A stretch of DNA of 64,000 bases from Hofstenia miamia (GCA_004352715.1 SCFE01000030.1:862161-926160); one strand, 5' to 3'; shown: positions 48,416-62,458, counted from the stretch's first letter. The notes: generated by a model not told the origin, from the sequence alone. Program-made: numbers and translations.

Positions 48416-49600
48416 AGAGGCCATATCTAGCAGCCTCAAAACCAATGGAAATTGCAAATAACTATTTATCATGTTGCCGATGACACACAAATGAGACCAT
48501 TTCTTGGATTTTCTTACCAATGCGTAAACGTAAACGAAAAGAAAGACATTGAATATTACGGTCTGTTACCCATGCCAAAAGTACTTTACTGAAATGCATT
48601 AAATCTCCATCTGACACTGAGATTTTTCACTTTGGATAAACACGAAAAAAAGAAACCTAGAAGCCTGCATTTTTCTCTTTTGTAAATCCAATTAAATTCA
48701 AACTTTGTTTTTATTAATGCTTAATAAAATATTTAATCGCAAAATGTGGTCTCTTAATGTACAAAACTGTAAGTTTTTAGGAGCAAGATTTTCCGTGAAA
48801 TTGTATGGAACATGGATTATCGAATCACTCGATTACCCCTCCAAACATACTTCTTGTATTAATTGACCGCTAACTTGCCATTTTAAACTGCATGTAAAAC
48901 GATGTGTATCGTATTCATTTTACAAACACACATTGTCTTAAATGTGCGTTTAACAATGTATTTTGTCACAATGTAAACAATCATTCTTCCGCTGAATATT
49001 TTCACTGACAGAATTCTAAGGGTATAAAAATAAGGCAAGACTGGACCGTAGCTCCACTTGCGGGTTACAACGTATGATCAAAACTTCTAATTACAATGTT
49101 CTATAACAAACACTTTGCATATTTCACATTGTAAACGATGGAAATTAAAACGAAATACTTTTTTAAATAATTGTATGCTTTACTGTTTTCAATTTTATTA
49201 GAAAATGTTACAATCGATTCGTTTGAACTGGAAAAAGTCGCCTTGATTGGAATAAAAAATTTTTCATTTGATTTATATCGTAAGAATATTAATATAATTT
49301 TTTTTCTAAAATTGTGAACAAATGAGCAGAGCAGACTCAACCAACACTTAATAAGGTTATTCCGCTGCTAAGAAGTGCTACGGAAATAATATTATCAAAA
49401 GGCAATGTTGAATTACATTTTGAACATAAAATAAGTTGTAACCCATCCTTTCCTAAATTATATATTGGTTGCGTTTTTAGCAAAATATTTAAGGAGTTGC
49501 GGTGTGACTTCTATCTAGGAAAACTTGCATGTAATGTGTGTATGTTACGTATTATTTGATTTTTGGGGTGGTTAGCAAGTTTAACATTGTTTACAGTATG

Positions 49601-49792
49601 CAGTGGCGTACCCAGGGGGGACATGGTGGAATGCCCCCCCGTCAGGTTTCCAAATTTAATTTTGACTAAAATTTTTTTGTAAAAAACTGAAAAATTTAAA
49701 ATCTAAGATCGTGAAATGCATTTTAGGGTCTATTTCCGCATTGGGTAATGATGATAATGTCCCCCCGTCAGAAAATCCTGGGTGAACCCCTG
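49601..49792. mobile_element. hAT MITE with exact 8-bp TSD (family member 1)
   Basis: The left end CAGTGGCGTACCCAGG and right end CCTGGGTGAACCCCTG are inverted repeats. The flanking direct repeat ACAGTATG (49593-49600 and 49793-49800) is exact. The interior has GTCAGGTTTCC and GATCGTGAAATGCATTT and no ORF. At 192 bp it is non-autonomous. Confidence 0.85.
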
Positions 49793-50419
49793 ACAGTATG
49801 ATGCAATTGTTACAACTAGAGATATTATGTATCAGTTTGGTTGATGTGAGAGATATTGGCCAGGCCGCTCTTTCCTATTTCAGGTATTCTGTAACAAAAA
49901 GTAAAAAATGGAATTAATCAAGACAATTTGATGTACAGGTTTTACTCGAATTGTAGATAACTGATTTCAACGAACACATGTACCTTAAAAAATTTAATCA
50001 TAACTAGGGCGATTTTTATACTTTTTGACTTAAAACGGTGTCTTTTTACTCAAAAAATTGACCTCAAGATTTCTTCACTTTTGTAGAATTCGTATACTCG
50101 GCTAAACAATCAATTAAGTACAAAAATAAATTTAATTGGTTGTAATAAGCACCAATATGTAAATGAACATTATCCTAAGCTAAATTTTTAGCATTGAAAA
50201 GCGCCTTTCCACGGAAATAGCATAGCATTTCGTATTTTGCAGCAATGCATATTCTGTAGGATTTATTGAACCTGTTACACTGATTTCTTCCTTGATGTCT
50301 CTAGTTTCACTTAATCTTAAATAGTCCGCGGATTTTTGAGAAAATTTAATGATACTATAAAAAATATTTAAACGCATATAGCTCAAAAACTATTAATGCT
50401 ATGCTCAATCTGAAAGTAC

Positions 50420-50890
50420 CACGTGATAGAGGAGAGTGTGCTTCGGCAAGCCTCAATGGGTTTGAATATCTTTGCACATATCAAGAAACAGTCAAAGTTA
50501 TTTTTTGCTTCCATGGGCTCTAAGCCTCATAATACATCAAAGGATCCTTTATTGACACTTTTAAAGGATTAAATTAAATGGACAACACTGCTTTGCACAT
50601 ATCAAGAAACAGTCAAGTTCTTTGTTGCCTCCAAGGGCTCAAAATCTTTTAAACACATTAACACTAGGTATGGAGAGAAATTAATTTTTTTTAAAAATTC
50701 GAAATTTTCAAAGAAAACTGGTTAATGCTCTTAACAACCTCAGCCACAGCAATACGCCTCAATAGAAATTTTCAACATTGCATCAAAGTATGTTCCTCAA
50801 TAGACCTACCCATACCTCAAGATTTTCAAATCTAGGCTTGATGAAAATTCTTTGTAAATTTGGAAAAACGGTTTATCATTTATTAAAACA
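50420..50890. repeat. Interspersed repeat, copy 2
   Basis: Matches the 35.7-36.1 kb copy in order. It also carries an internal duplication: TTTGCACATATCAAGAAACA occurs at 50471 and 50592. AT-rich, with no coding capacity. Confidence 0.65.
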
Positions 50891-50969
50891 AGTAGTATAT
50901 AGTTTTAATTTCAAAATATTTCACAAGCCCAATAAGTCAACAAAATTAGGGACTTGCATTAACTATTGA

Positions 50970-53900
50970 AAAGCAGTCTCATCATCTGAACAATGACATC
51001 TGTAATAATGACATTTTTATAAAAATTGCAACAATACCTAAATAGCTCCTTGAAAATAGAATTAAATTGTTGCTCTAAACTTTAATCTTTATATTAATAG
51101 TTAAACATGAAATTGATTTATAAATAGAAATGGCATATTCATTCTGTAGCAAATTCATCAACAATCCCCCGTCCCTGGCTCAAAGTTATCTGGGTAATAT
51201 TTTGCAGGTTTCAACCATGATGCCCATCAAATAAATATGGGTTGGGGTGGCTTTCCGATCGATCTAAATCGTTCAGCTCATGCTTGGTTTTTTACAGATG
51301 CAGCCTTAACTCTCAATAAAACATCATCTAGTTTCGTAAATGTTCATACATTATTGCTCTTCTCACAATTTGATCTAAAATTTTGACCCCAAAGAAAAGT
51401 TCACAATAATTTTACCTAATGTTAAATTTAGGAAAACTTTGATTTTATTACTTATGCTCGCCCTAATCATACCAAATTTCATTGAATGTACTTGAAGAGA
51501 CATTCATTGATAGCTTTAACTTCTATATAATGAGAAGAGAAAAACAGAGTTTGCTTATGTAAAAATAAATTTGTTTACAAACCAAGTTTTCCAAAATGTG
51601 ATTAACTAAAATAATATTATATGTGGACGACCATGATTGCTATGAAAACACTAAAGTGCAGAATGTATAATCTTTGAATGAGTTGTAATAATTACTTTAC
51701 AAACAAATTTTCTTAACGAATTCTTCCTTCTACAAAGTTTTGTTTTAACTATAAACATAATCAATGGAATTCATTAATAAACAAAGTGATTAGATACGGA
51801 GCCCTCTTCACCATAATTTGTTGTTGTAAGATATACCCAATCTAATTCAATAAAAATTTAGCATTTTATGAAATATTGGAAAGCGGTATCAGGTTTCTAC
51901 TATTTCCACAAATCTATATAAATAAAATTCGTGATTCTGCAGGTTAGGAGCAAGAAGGCGTTTACTGCATATGTAATCATAAATTCAATTTTGAAAAGAT
52001 ATTTTACAATTAATTAGAGTGCATGGCTTGAATTACAAACTTCACCTCGGAATTATGATTTAAAAGATTAGCAGAGAAGCAGTAATTAGTCTGTAAGCGA
52101 CAGCATGTGGGACAATAAAACCGATGCTTTAATTTAGAAGGAATAGGATTTTCTATACTCCTTTGTTTTTAATGAGAACTCATAATCATGCAGCAATTAC
52201 CATCTACCTTCTAAGTAATGACAATATAAATTAAAAACCGTTTTCCTTTTACTTCTCCTATACACACCATTCTCTCATTTCAATTCTACTTTGTGCAATG
52301 TCCTATAACTTTAATGATGCCATCTGGCGGCGAAACAATTATCTTAAATACTTTCATTTTTCAAAGCATTTGTCAAGAGATGGTGGGCGAATCAACCCTT
52401 AGCGTACTCTAAACAGTAATTATGAATTTTAGTCAAAATTAGAAAAGAATTTTTAAAAAAATCTATTTCTCCAAATGTGTGTAATTTAATTTCGTGCTAG
52501 ATCACAATTTAAAAACTGCTATAACTTTTCACACCTTCAGTAAACTTTTTGCTGTTTTGCATAGCGTTAGTAATAAATAAAATTTTCAATGCCTTAAGGA
52601 ATAATGCAAAACAGTGATTCACTTCACACCTGAAATATGCATTCTGGAACTAAAAAACTAAAATAACTTTTATTACTGTTTGAGGAGGTAGCATCTAAAT
52701 CACCGGATGTTGTAAATTGCTACATATTGGAATGAGCATACTGAAACATCGTTATGTTGGTTGCTATGAAAATAAATTTTAAATAACACATGATTGGTCA
52801 AAAAATTTCTGCTATGGTATTAATTACAAGACAACTAACAGATTTAAATTAAATGATCGTTTTAGATATTTGCTTTAGAACCCCAAAGGCAAAATTTGAG
52901 AAAATTTATATTTGTGTTGAAAAAATAAAAAACATAGAAAACAGTAGAGAAATGTTTATTTTAGCGGTTATTATGAAATATCTTAGGAAAATAATATTTT
53001 TTTTACATTCTGAAGCAATATGTGGATTTTTTTTACGGGGATAACCATATTAATATCGGTTTTTCACAACGCATTTCTCTATGAAAATTTCCGCTATTGA
53101 ATACTATTCCCAATTTATAGTGTCCAGTGCTTAAACTAAAGTTTCAACTGCTTTGTTGAAATATACGCCAAATTTAACCAAACTTAAAAACAAACATGTT
53201 TTTTTTTAAAAATATTGTTCATGTACAACAATGTTTATAAATGTTAGATCCAATTCACCAATTACTATAAATTTCAAAAAATATACAAGAAATTCAAGAA
53301 ATATGGGAAACATTTGATTTGAAATCAAAAAATCATATATCTCTGAAAAGACAAGACTTTTTCAAAATTGCAAAGTGTTTATGCCAATAAAGCGTTAATA
53401 TTTTAAAATAAGAAATTGATAAACTGCTAACTAAATTTAAAATTTTTTAATGATGTTCATAGTTTAAAGAGAGACGAAAATAATTAAGCAAAAAAATCCC
53501 TCGTGTGGAATATAAAGCTTAAGGGTTCAAAAAGAAATCAATATATTTCCTAAGCTTTGTGAAATTTACTTTATCACCACTTCAGTAAGCTCTTTGAAGC
53601 ATGCAAATATTGATGACCCCTGCAATATTTTGAACATATAACTAAAAAATGAGAAGAGATGCAAGTTTATATTTTTTATTTATCTAGGTAGGTTTGAAAA
53701 AAAAAAGTTTTAAAAAACGATAATAAAGATTTTAAGGTAAATTCTAAATTTACTCTAATTCACAGTTCTTTAACAAAAAGATTAAATAAGTAATGTACAC
53801 AGGAGATACCTATACGCAAATTAAAATGAGGGTTAGGTCAGGAGCAACCATCTATTTTCAAAAAAATCATTTAAGAAACAAACCCAGAATAAAATTAATT

Positions 53901-56190
53901 CAAAAATTGACAAGCAACATATGACACGTAGGTTAAAGATTTTTAAATGAAATGTAATTACAATTTTCACACAATGTAACAAATTACTACTTCTGCTGAC
54001 AGATAGACAATAACTATATAAATAGATATATATGATACATTTACTCTGCATCTAATGCAAGAATCAAATCTACAATACTTTTAAAAGAGCATCAATATAG
54101 TTTTAGGATTGTAACTAGAAGAGCATCTCAGTGAAGAACAAGTTCAGTACAAAAACGTGGCAAAGACTTCCAAAAACTGTCAAAATATTGCCAAACGTAG
54201 ACGCTTAAAATGAATTTCTATGTTAGTTTTTGTAAATATTTAAACAATATTATATTTGTTAATACAAAAAATCATTATAGGGAATCCGAAGGGAGGGACA
54301 TCCCTCCATGTCCCCTGGAGGGGTCACTAATTTCTAGATTTGTGTGCAAATTTTTCGTCACGGGGTAGGAAGTAACAAGTAATTCAAACATAATAATTGA
54401 ATAGAGAAAATGACATTGTAATTTATATTTACAATGTACAACCTTCATAATAAGCAGGCGATAAATTAAGAACTATTTTTTAGGAGAGACACAACAAAAT
54501 ATATGATCGAATTTGGTGTTAAATTTAAAGTTCATCTCTACGTAATCGTAGTATTGATACGGCGTAGCGCTTAATGTATTATAGAATCCCTACTACTTGA
54601 AATTTATGCAAGAAAAACGGAAAGAAATTGACCGAAATTGTAGGAATATTGAATTTCAAAAAAATATGGTATGGGCTGTTTTAAACACATATTTCCGAAA
54701 TTTTTTTAGATAGATCTTCGAGATTTGACCTAACGGTTATGAATATAGACATTTCAAACATTTCATTTCGCAATTTCACATAAAAAGTATGTTGTATAAT
54801 AGAAAAACTGTTGATTTACTACAGCGCGGAAGTCTTAAAAAATCAGATACAAAGGTCTCGAGCATAGTTTTGGACAATTGCTTCTCTGTCTGCTAACTGC
54901 CTTTACAAAATCTGAGTCATTGATATATTTTTGGAATAAATTTTACAAGAAAATATCTAACCTATGCTTACTACAACGGAAAATTTTATAATTTTATTGA
55001 ATATTATATTAAGAATTACATTGTGCAGAACAAAATATTAGAACAAAATTATTGTGATTTGATTATATTTTTCTCGCGCTCAATATTCTATTAACTTCAT
55101 TCATTCCTACACGTATTGATCATTAGGCGCGGGGATTTGGATATCTTGGTGATTTTTCCCCGATTGGGGTCTGGATCCTTCCTTTAAATACGCAATTGGA
55201 TTGTCACATAAAACTTTCATTTTTGCGTTTCTTTATAGCCCACATTGTGGATTATCTAAAATATTTATGCTTTAAGTTGAAGAATGCAAAAATGCTAATA
55301 TATTTTTTAAAATAGCAATAACTTCAAGTGGTTAAGCTTCGTCACAATTCCATCAATTAAAAATAGTAAAATGCAACGCTTTCCAGTGAGTTGTTTTTTA
55401 TTATCAGATCAGCATAAAGTTCTTCAACACTGAAATTGCTTCGAGCACTAGTCGTCTGTTCTTACGCAGTTGGTTAAAGTAATGAAATATCAGCGCGCAC
55501 TTGTTGCCTTCATACAATTTGCTGATAGTGTGCTCAAGTAGTTGCAGAAACCTCATCAAGCGTTTCGATAGTTACTTCAACTAAGATATATCTCTTGCAA
55601 CTCAAGCATCCAGTTACAGTTCTTTAGGCATTCTGTTCATTGAAATAATTTAAAAGTGTTGACTTCATTGTTATTATTGGCTGGTATTGAACTCGAGATC
55701 GACATAGCCAAGAAATCAATGATCGATAACTTCAAATGGGATGGTAGTTGCATTGTTACACATCCAATTGATAACGTTTTAAATTTCAAAAGTACTGTAA
55801 GACGAATGTTTTAGGATAGTTTACGAGATTACTCTAACTCCACACCATAGGCATATTTTCTAAACATTGGAAAATTGTCATTTATTCAGTTGCGTAGCGT
55901 GGAAAATTGTGTATTATTGGCCACCTGATATAAGATTTGCACAAATATTTTTAAAGAGCTTAATTGTATATGCATCTGCATATTTTTGCGATGTGAATTC
56001 AATAAATTTATTGTTATACAAACTACACTTTTTGCATATTTGTACAGTTTAATTCTTGATAACTAAGAGCTAAGACCTGGAATTGATTTGGTGCCCTAGT
56101 ATATGTTACCAACCACCACAATAAATATGTATAAATCAATTATATGTGCGTTGACAAGCCACAATGTATGCGGCTTAATTGAATTGCCAA
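50970..56190. other. AT-rich intergenic stretch, no gene recognised
   Basis: Scattered short ORFs without protein-like content. Slightly GC-richer patches at 51.16-51.30 and 55.4-55.8 kb show no frame or RNA structure I can support. Confidence 0.45.
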
Positions 56191-56196
56191 TTATTT

Positions 56197-56328
56197 CAGC
56201 ATGATGGAATTCCATGCCACTTCCCAAAAACTGCTATTAATGAAAAAATTTATGTAGCAGCATTGAATTGATCAAGTTTACCATCTGACCTTAATCCCAG
56301 TGAAAATTTATGGATAATTTTGAAGAAG
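56197..56328 (+). pseudogene. Tc1/mariner transposase fragment
   Basis: QHDGIPCHFPKTAINEKIYV, then an in-frame TGA, then LPSDLNPSENLWIILKK. These match the D-containing QHDNAPCH block and the SPDLNPIENLW block with its catalytic acidic residue in Tc1/mariner enzymes. Truncated and broken. Confidence 0.8.
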
Positions 56329-57604
56329 TTCACAGATATAAAATAAATATAGTTTTGATTATAAATGTTTGTTATGCATACATTTTGTAAAAACTGACTT
56401 TTGGATTAAAGAAATAATGTGAATGGTTTAGGGTTAACAAAATTGGCATTAGAAACATAACCTGAAAAGAGTTATATACAAAGAATTCTAACAATATTGA
56501 TGCTTAAAAAGAGTTCTGTAATTGAAGTTCAACTTCAAATTTGAGAATATTTTACAATGATGAAATGATTTGATTTGTAATAGAGAATCTAAAACGAACT
56601 CCCTAAAGTCTTTTATTGTTTAAATTTCGGCGAAGCCATCTGTGATTTGTTTGAAACATGCAAACAAATTTTTATAAATAAACATTGCCAAAATCAAAAT
56701 AATTTACAAGAATATGATTATAAACAAATAAAAAATTTCTGTATTGACACTTTATAATTGCTGTGAATAAAAAAATAAAAATCAAACGGAGAACATTTAT
56801 TTCTCATGTAAAAATTAATTACTGGTTTTATTTTTTCATATTGAAAATCAGAACATTAATAATTAATATTAATCGAAATACAATTGTCTATTTTTAAAAG
56901 CTGAAATATCTACTGGTATGTTGAAATCTTCCAATAAATCTTTCATGAAGTCAAAAGTATTTAATATCTATTTTAACTACAGTTGACAATACTATTTAAA
57001 CGGATGCCAACATCTATTCAGCCCCTACAGTATTCGATTATACTTTGTTTTGTCGAAAAAAATTATATAGCCAATAGTTTTAGTAGAAAATTAGTAACAC
57101 TTCATTGGATTTGCCCTAAAAAGTTGGATAAAATCACGATTTAGTTTGAAATTAATCAAACAAAAAGCTATTGTCGTTTAAAATGAAATAAGATAAATCT
57201 AATCAAATTTAAAAAATTCTTTCCAATTACCTCAATTTAGGTAATCATGAAGTCAATGTTTTGTACTTCTAATACAATGACGAAACACGAAGCTGAAAAT
57301 TGCAATGTAAAAAATATTCTATTCGTATGACGTCTAACTTTTGCTTCTAGGGAATTATTTAAATACTAATTAAATTAAAATATGTCATTGCAATTCACTT
57401 GAAGTTTACAAACTTCACAAGTATTCAACATTTGATATTTCAATCAGAAATCTCATTCTGATAAAACATTTAACAATGCAGTAAAGACTCTCCAATGTTA
57501 TTTAACTCAATATGTCATTGGTTGTATAACGAATAGACTATTGCTAGCATTTGAAGAATGCTAAATTCAATGTTGTTTGTGTTAAACAGTTGCTTGTAAT
57601 GTTC

Positions 57605-58005
57605 GGACCTATTGGAGTGCGCATCGCATATTTCCCAAAGCTGATTGGTTAATACATGATTATACGTCACAGCCCTAACCAATTGCAAGCCGCATTCAAA
57701 AGCTAATTACGCGCTCAGAGCGAGTATTCACCCATTTGAGATGGTTAGTTAGATTATTCCATAGATCTATGGTAGTACCAATTCATTGGAATACAGCTTG
57801 AAAGAACACTTACATAGAATAAGCCTTTATGACGTCATAATTACGTTGAAGATTTTTCGAAACCCCCCCCAAAATATGAGGATCAAATCAGCCTAAATAT
57901 CGATGGAAACCATTCTAAAATGTCATCTTTTAAAGGTAATAATTTATAGGAACATATAGTATACTTGTTTGCGCTATTAAATTCTTACGCGTTATGACGT
58001 CATCA
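57605..58005. promoter_or_regulatory. CCAAT/CRE-rich, promoter-like stretch
   Basis: Three CCAAT boxes in either orientation (57611-57615, 57644-57648, 57679-57683), a TACGTCA half-site (57663-57669) and two palindromic TGACGTCA sites (57830-57837, 57995-58002). The cluster is dense for AT-rich DNA. No transcript start is identified. The sites could sit in a repeat. Confidence 0.3.
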
Positions 58006-58544
58006 CACCTATTTCAAATTTGATGAAAATCTCGTTTTTCGTTACTTATAAGTATTAATGAAAAAATATCAGCAATGTTAACCTTTCTTATAATATTTGG
58101 ATAATAAATTTTAGTTTTACATCTTTGTCAAAGAAATTTGATTTTAGCTACCTTTTTATAATTTTCAAAATTATGCCAGTAATTGTTGTCTGTTTTGCAT
58201 TTATTTATTATTATCTCTTATTTTTTGTTAGTTTACATAAAAATTCTAAAAAAATATATTTTGGTCTCACATTCCAACGCTTTAAACCCAAAATTGTATT
58301 TAAATGAAAATAACTAAAGCTTACCTCCAGTTGCACGTCGTTTCACAATAAAAGTACACCGCTTGGCGGCGCAAAGTAACAGGATTCATAAATTTATTTA
58401 GATTACTAATACATTTGGACTATTATAAAGTAAATTTTAGCATAAAAAGTATATGTTCTTTAAGTATGTGACTAAAACAATACGTATATGACGTTTATTT
58501 TGTAGTTTAACCTCAAATAGTAATAGTTGTACCTGGAGCATATG

Positions 58545-59025
58545 GCTTCGACCAATCAAATGCTAATATGATTCGCGTCTCGTATCACATTACATTGCAT
58601 ACACTGCTTGCTCTCCGCTGCGTTGCAGTTTACAACTCTCATGAAATTATGTGCATAGTGCGATAACGAGTGCGAATTGTAGTAAAATATTGCCTCTCGC
58701 GTTGCCTTATCAACGACGCTATGTCAATTTATTCATCGATCACTCTCTAGCCTTTTGCATGTTTAATTCCTCCCAAATTTAAATTTATTACGCTTGTGGT
58801 GTAGCAAAGATTATAGTAGCATTGAGCTGTTTTATTGCATAATATACACGTTTTTCTACGTTTTGTAAGTTTATTTAACGCAAATCACTTCCCAACAAGT
58901 GTAGTGTATAATCTAATTTGACCAGAAAATGAAAATTTGTTAGCATATAATGCTTAGATAATTATTATACAAGATGGCGTCCTCGATTGAACAGCAATTG
59001 TGCTTCTACCAATGGCTGAAATGAT
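58545..59025 (+). promoter_or_regulatory. Promoter-like stretch with AAGATGGCG start
   Basis: A CCAAT box (58552-58556) and an octamer-like ATGCTAAT (58560-58567) precede a CG-richer 200 bp. AAGATGGCGTCC at 58971 is both a YY1-like initiator motif and a good start-codon context. The ATG at 58974 opens only 16 codons (MASSIEQQLCFYQWLK) and could be an upstream ORF. Confidence 0.3.
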
Positions 59026-60187
59026 TTGTAAAAATTGTTTATCTGATATTGGTGTTAGTTACTAAATGGATTTTGTATGGGTTCTGGTTTTGTTAAATTT
59101 TTTTATCAATGGCAGTGATAATAAAGGATGAGATTTAACTACAGTTTTTATTTTAGCATTTAATTCATCACTGATTTAGATTAAGAGAATTATAAATATT
59201 ATTTTTAATAGATTGGTAATNAAATAACTTCACAATGGAAGGTAAACTTCATTAATATTTATTGATTGGATCTCTGTTTTGCGGATGGATGCTTTTCGCC
59301 ATCACTGCATAAGAAATTTGATATTCCCAACTGACACAGTTCAGAACAAAAAAACAAAGCCCTAGCTTAACTACACATCATACAACAACTTCGAGCAAAT
59401 AAAACAACAACTTTTCAAAATGATGGTGTTGCCACCTTCCTTTCATAATTGTTTTCAAATAATTTTCATGAAGATCGTGTTATTTAGCGTGGATTTGTAC
59501 TCCTTTTACTCCAAGTTCTCTAGATTTTTACATGTTTAAACCTCAGTCATTGAAGCTTTGAGAGAAAAAATCAAGACAGAGATTCAATTAATAAGAATTG
59601 AAGAAATCTTGAGAGCAGAGGGAAAATTTACCTCATCGTTGTAAAGTTATCTTGGAGGGATTTACTGTAAAAATATTATAATTCCCATGTGTATCTGTCG
59701 CTATGGTGTATTTTGTTACATTTAATTTGAACAATTCATATCCGTTTTGTGTCGAGGGGAAAGGGGGACAAGTCTTCCCATGGCCATGTAATTGGTCTAC
59801 TGAATTAATCTTTTACTGGAAACGAAGTCCTGGTTATCACATGAGAATACCACCCTGTTTGTAAGACCTTTCAAAATAGGTACCTTAGATTAATTCAATT
59901 TAAAATATATGGAACGTTTTCTGAAAATCACAACTTACGATCTTTCGTTAAAAAATAATGTACATAAATACGATAATTTTATCAACACAGTATCAAAAGA
60001 GGTTAATGGTATTGAGGGTTTAGTGTAATATTTTATGTGCTATTTTGTAATTTCTGCTGGAAATCTACATGAGTGACCAGTCATGCAAAATGGGTACTAT
60101 CCCCAAGAAAAGTAATTTTGAGAAACGGCGCTTTAAATAGAGCTGTATTCGCTTAAATAGAATACAGATAGCTCTAAAATTTTGCAG

Positions 60188-60517
60188 TACGCACAGTCTT
60201 GCGTTCGCAATGGCCTCATTCTCGTTCGCCTCTGCAACTTGAAGAGATATTACCTGCGAGTACTAGGTTTACTAGTCTTCCAACAGATTCAGCCCAAAGG
60301 TTTAGATATCAGAAGACAGTGGTACCTATACAATGAAATTCGACCGTTTTGCTCTTCAACTGAGGCTGCAAATCTTACCTGTCCTTTACCAAGCTGTTAG
60401 CAGCACTCTACTACAAGCTTAAACGAACAACAATCTAGTTCACAGAGAAAAAGAGCCACAGCCATCAACCCGGCCACAGTAAAACAAAGCGAGGGAAGAT
60501 AACCTGTCCGACTCTCA
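60188..60517 (+). pseudogene. Coding-like stretch with a frame break, unassigned
   Basis: After a TTTTGCAG acceptor, one frame reads SPLQLEEILPASTRFTSLPT then DSAQRFRYQKTVVPIQ and stops. A second frame reads EIRPFCSSTEAANLTCPLPS, a TAG, then LNEQQSSSQRKRATAINPAT then VKQSEGR and a TAA. Base composition is clearly less AT-rich than the flanks. It may be a processed pseudogene, a frameshifted exon or two small exons. Family unknown. An ATGGAAG|GTAAAC start at 59235-59241 is phase-compatible with the first frame. Confidence 0.3.
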
Positions 60518-60997
60518 TTCATTAACTCAACGTCACACAGTAACTAAAATACTTCCTGTCATGATTTACCTGTAAAATATAATGTTTACCATTACTTTTT
60601 GATTTGCCACAAAAATTGAAAAAATGTTAATTAACCGGGATAGTACACTTTTCGCGTGACAAATCATATGAAGTTTAAGCATTCATGAAATGCATATTCA
60701 GAAATCGATATGTAGAATAGATAGAAAATTCCTATTAATTAATAGGTTTAAAGTAATTCAAACAAATGGATTTAGAAATTAGCATCTTCAAACAACGACA
60801 AGCAATCATGCTCCATACTAAAGAAGCCCGGACCTGTCCGCTTTTGTTCATGCCTGACACGGGCTCCATCTTAGGTTATATGAATGAACAACATGTCAAT
60901 CACTAAATTCCTTCAAAGACCTCGGATATATAAAATGAACATAATTGATTCAGAGTCAATTGGCATGAAAATCAAAATTCATTCCACCAATTTTTTA

Positions 60998-61068
60998 TGA
61001 GGGGGGGGGGGNGGGGTGGCCATTATATCTCGAGCTGGGGCCTTGCCCTCCCCGTCTGTACGCCACTG
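60998..61068. mobile_element. Partial hAT MITE (family member 3)
   Basis: Ends in GTCTGTACGCCACTG, the inverted form of the family terminus. It begins in a G homopolymer with an ambiguous base. The left terminus is lost. Confidence 0.5.
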
Positions 61069-62458
61069 CTTCTCTAATATAATTGGACGAATTAACAAAA
61101 TACCTAAGAAATTTACTTTAAGCTTTTCTACGAATGATCCATACCCTAAAAATCAATTCAGAAATATCTAACTTTTCTTACAAAGTTAAAGATCAACTTC
61201 GGTGCACTATACCGCGGTGAAAATTTCATTTAAATGCGGTGGTTTGCGGTAAAAAAACACACATTGCGGTGGTTAGCGTTGAATATTTTTCTTTGCGATT
61301 GGCAATTTTTACAAAATCCGTACAGATTCATTCAGATTTTTTTGTAATACTTAGTTTAGTTTAAGAAATAATTAGTTTTGAATTGAGTAATTCTTAATTT
61401 CAGTTTATTAAATTGTCAATAGTGTGAAAAATTTCAGCTCATCGACTAATTTGACTTCAAGCAAAATTGGATTTTCAAAATGCAAATTTTTAAAGTCAGT
61501 GGTTGTATTTGGTTGGCAACAGCTAATACCGGCCGGTTAGTTTATAATTATATATTCACTTTATAAATGTTTATATATATATATATATGTATATATATAT
61601 AAGCAGTAGCAAAATTAATGAGATCTTGTGGAGAAAAAAATTAATTATTATTCTAATTGCAATACTGTTGTTTGCTGAAACAATAAAATATAACATGAAA
61701 TTATTTCCAGTTTTGTAAAGTAAATTTCTTGAAAATTTCCAAACAACTGCATGTCGGAAATTGCAGACCCCTTTCCCGTCTTCCTCGACTGGCCAGTAAC
61801 TGGTTCCACCTCTGTTCTGTATTCTCTAATTGATCACAAAATACCTTCTAAACTCGTTTTAGATGTCCGCTCATAACTTCTACCCTTTTTTAGTTTGTGT
61901 AATGCAGAAATTATGTCACCCTGAAGTTCTGTGATACATTACAAAGAGATCTAGCTCTAGCATATAATCTGTTAGGAGCCTTTAGCAAATGACGCATCAA
62001 CAAAATAAAATTTAAAATTGTTAGTTGCTCTTTATTTAAAACGTCACAAGAGTTATCAACAACTACAGTATAAATGTCTTGTTCATTGTTGAGTATACTG
62101 TGCATTGCGTGCCCAACAAAATTGACAATGGGAAAATAAACTGAAAGTTTTGTATAGTAAAATATTGATAATCAAAATTTGTTTTCGAGGGTTCAAACTC
62201 AAATATGGAGATACAAATGAAAGAGTTTGTAGATTTGAAATATTCGAAACTACAGAGAAGTGCTTATGAAAATGTGATTTGTGTTTAACGTAATTCCTGG
62301 GTAGGTCCAATTGTTAATGGTTTGGTACAAGAACAATTTCATCAAAGATTTTATGGAGTGAATTAGAGATTTATATTTCAACTTTTGATTTTGAGGGGTG
62401 TAAATATAGATTTACATCTTTGAAATGAAAAAATATATTGTTCAAATAAAGTTGAGTA

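Noticed and set aside
55690-55750. tRNA-like B-box (GAGTTCAATACC) on the minus strand
   Set aside because: No A box, acceptor stem or anticodon arm could be drawn, so neither a tRNA nor a SINE head is supported.
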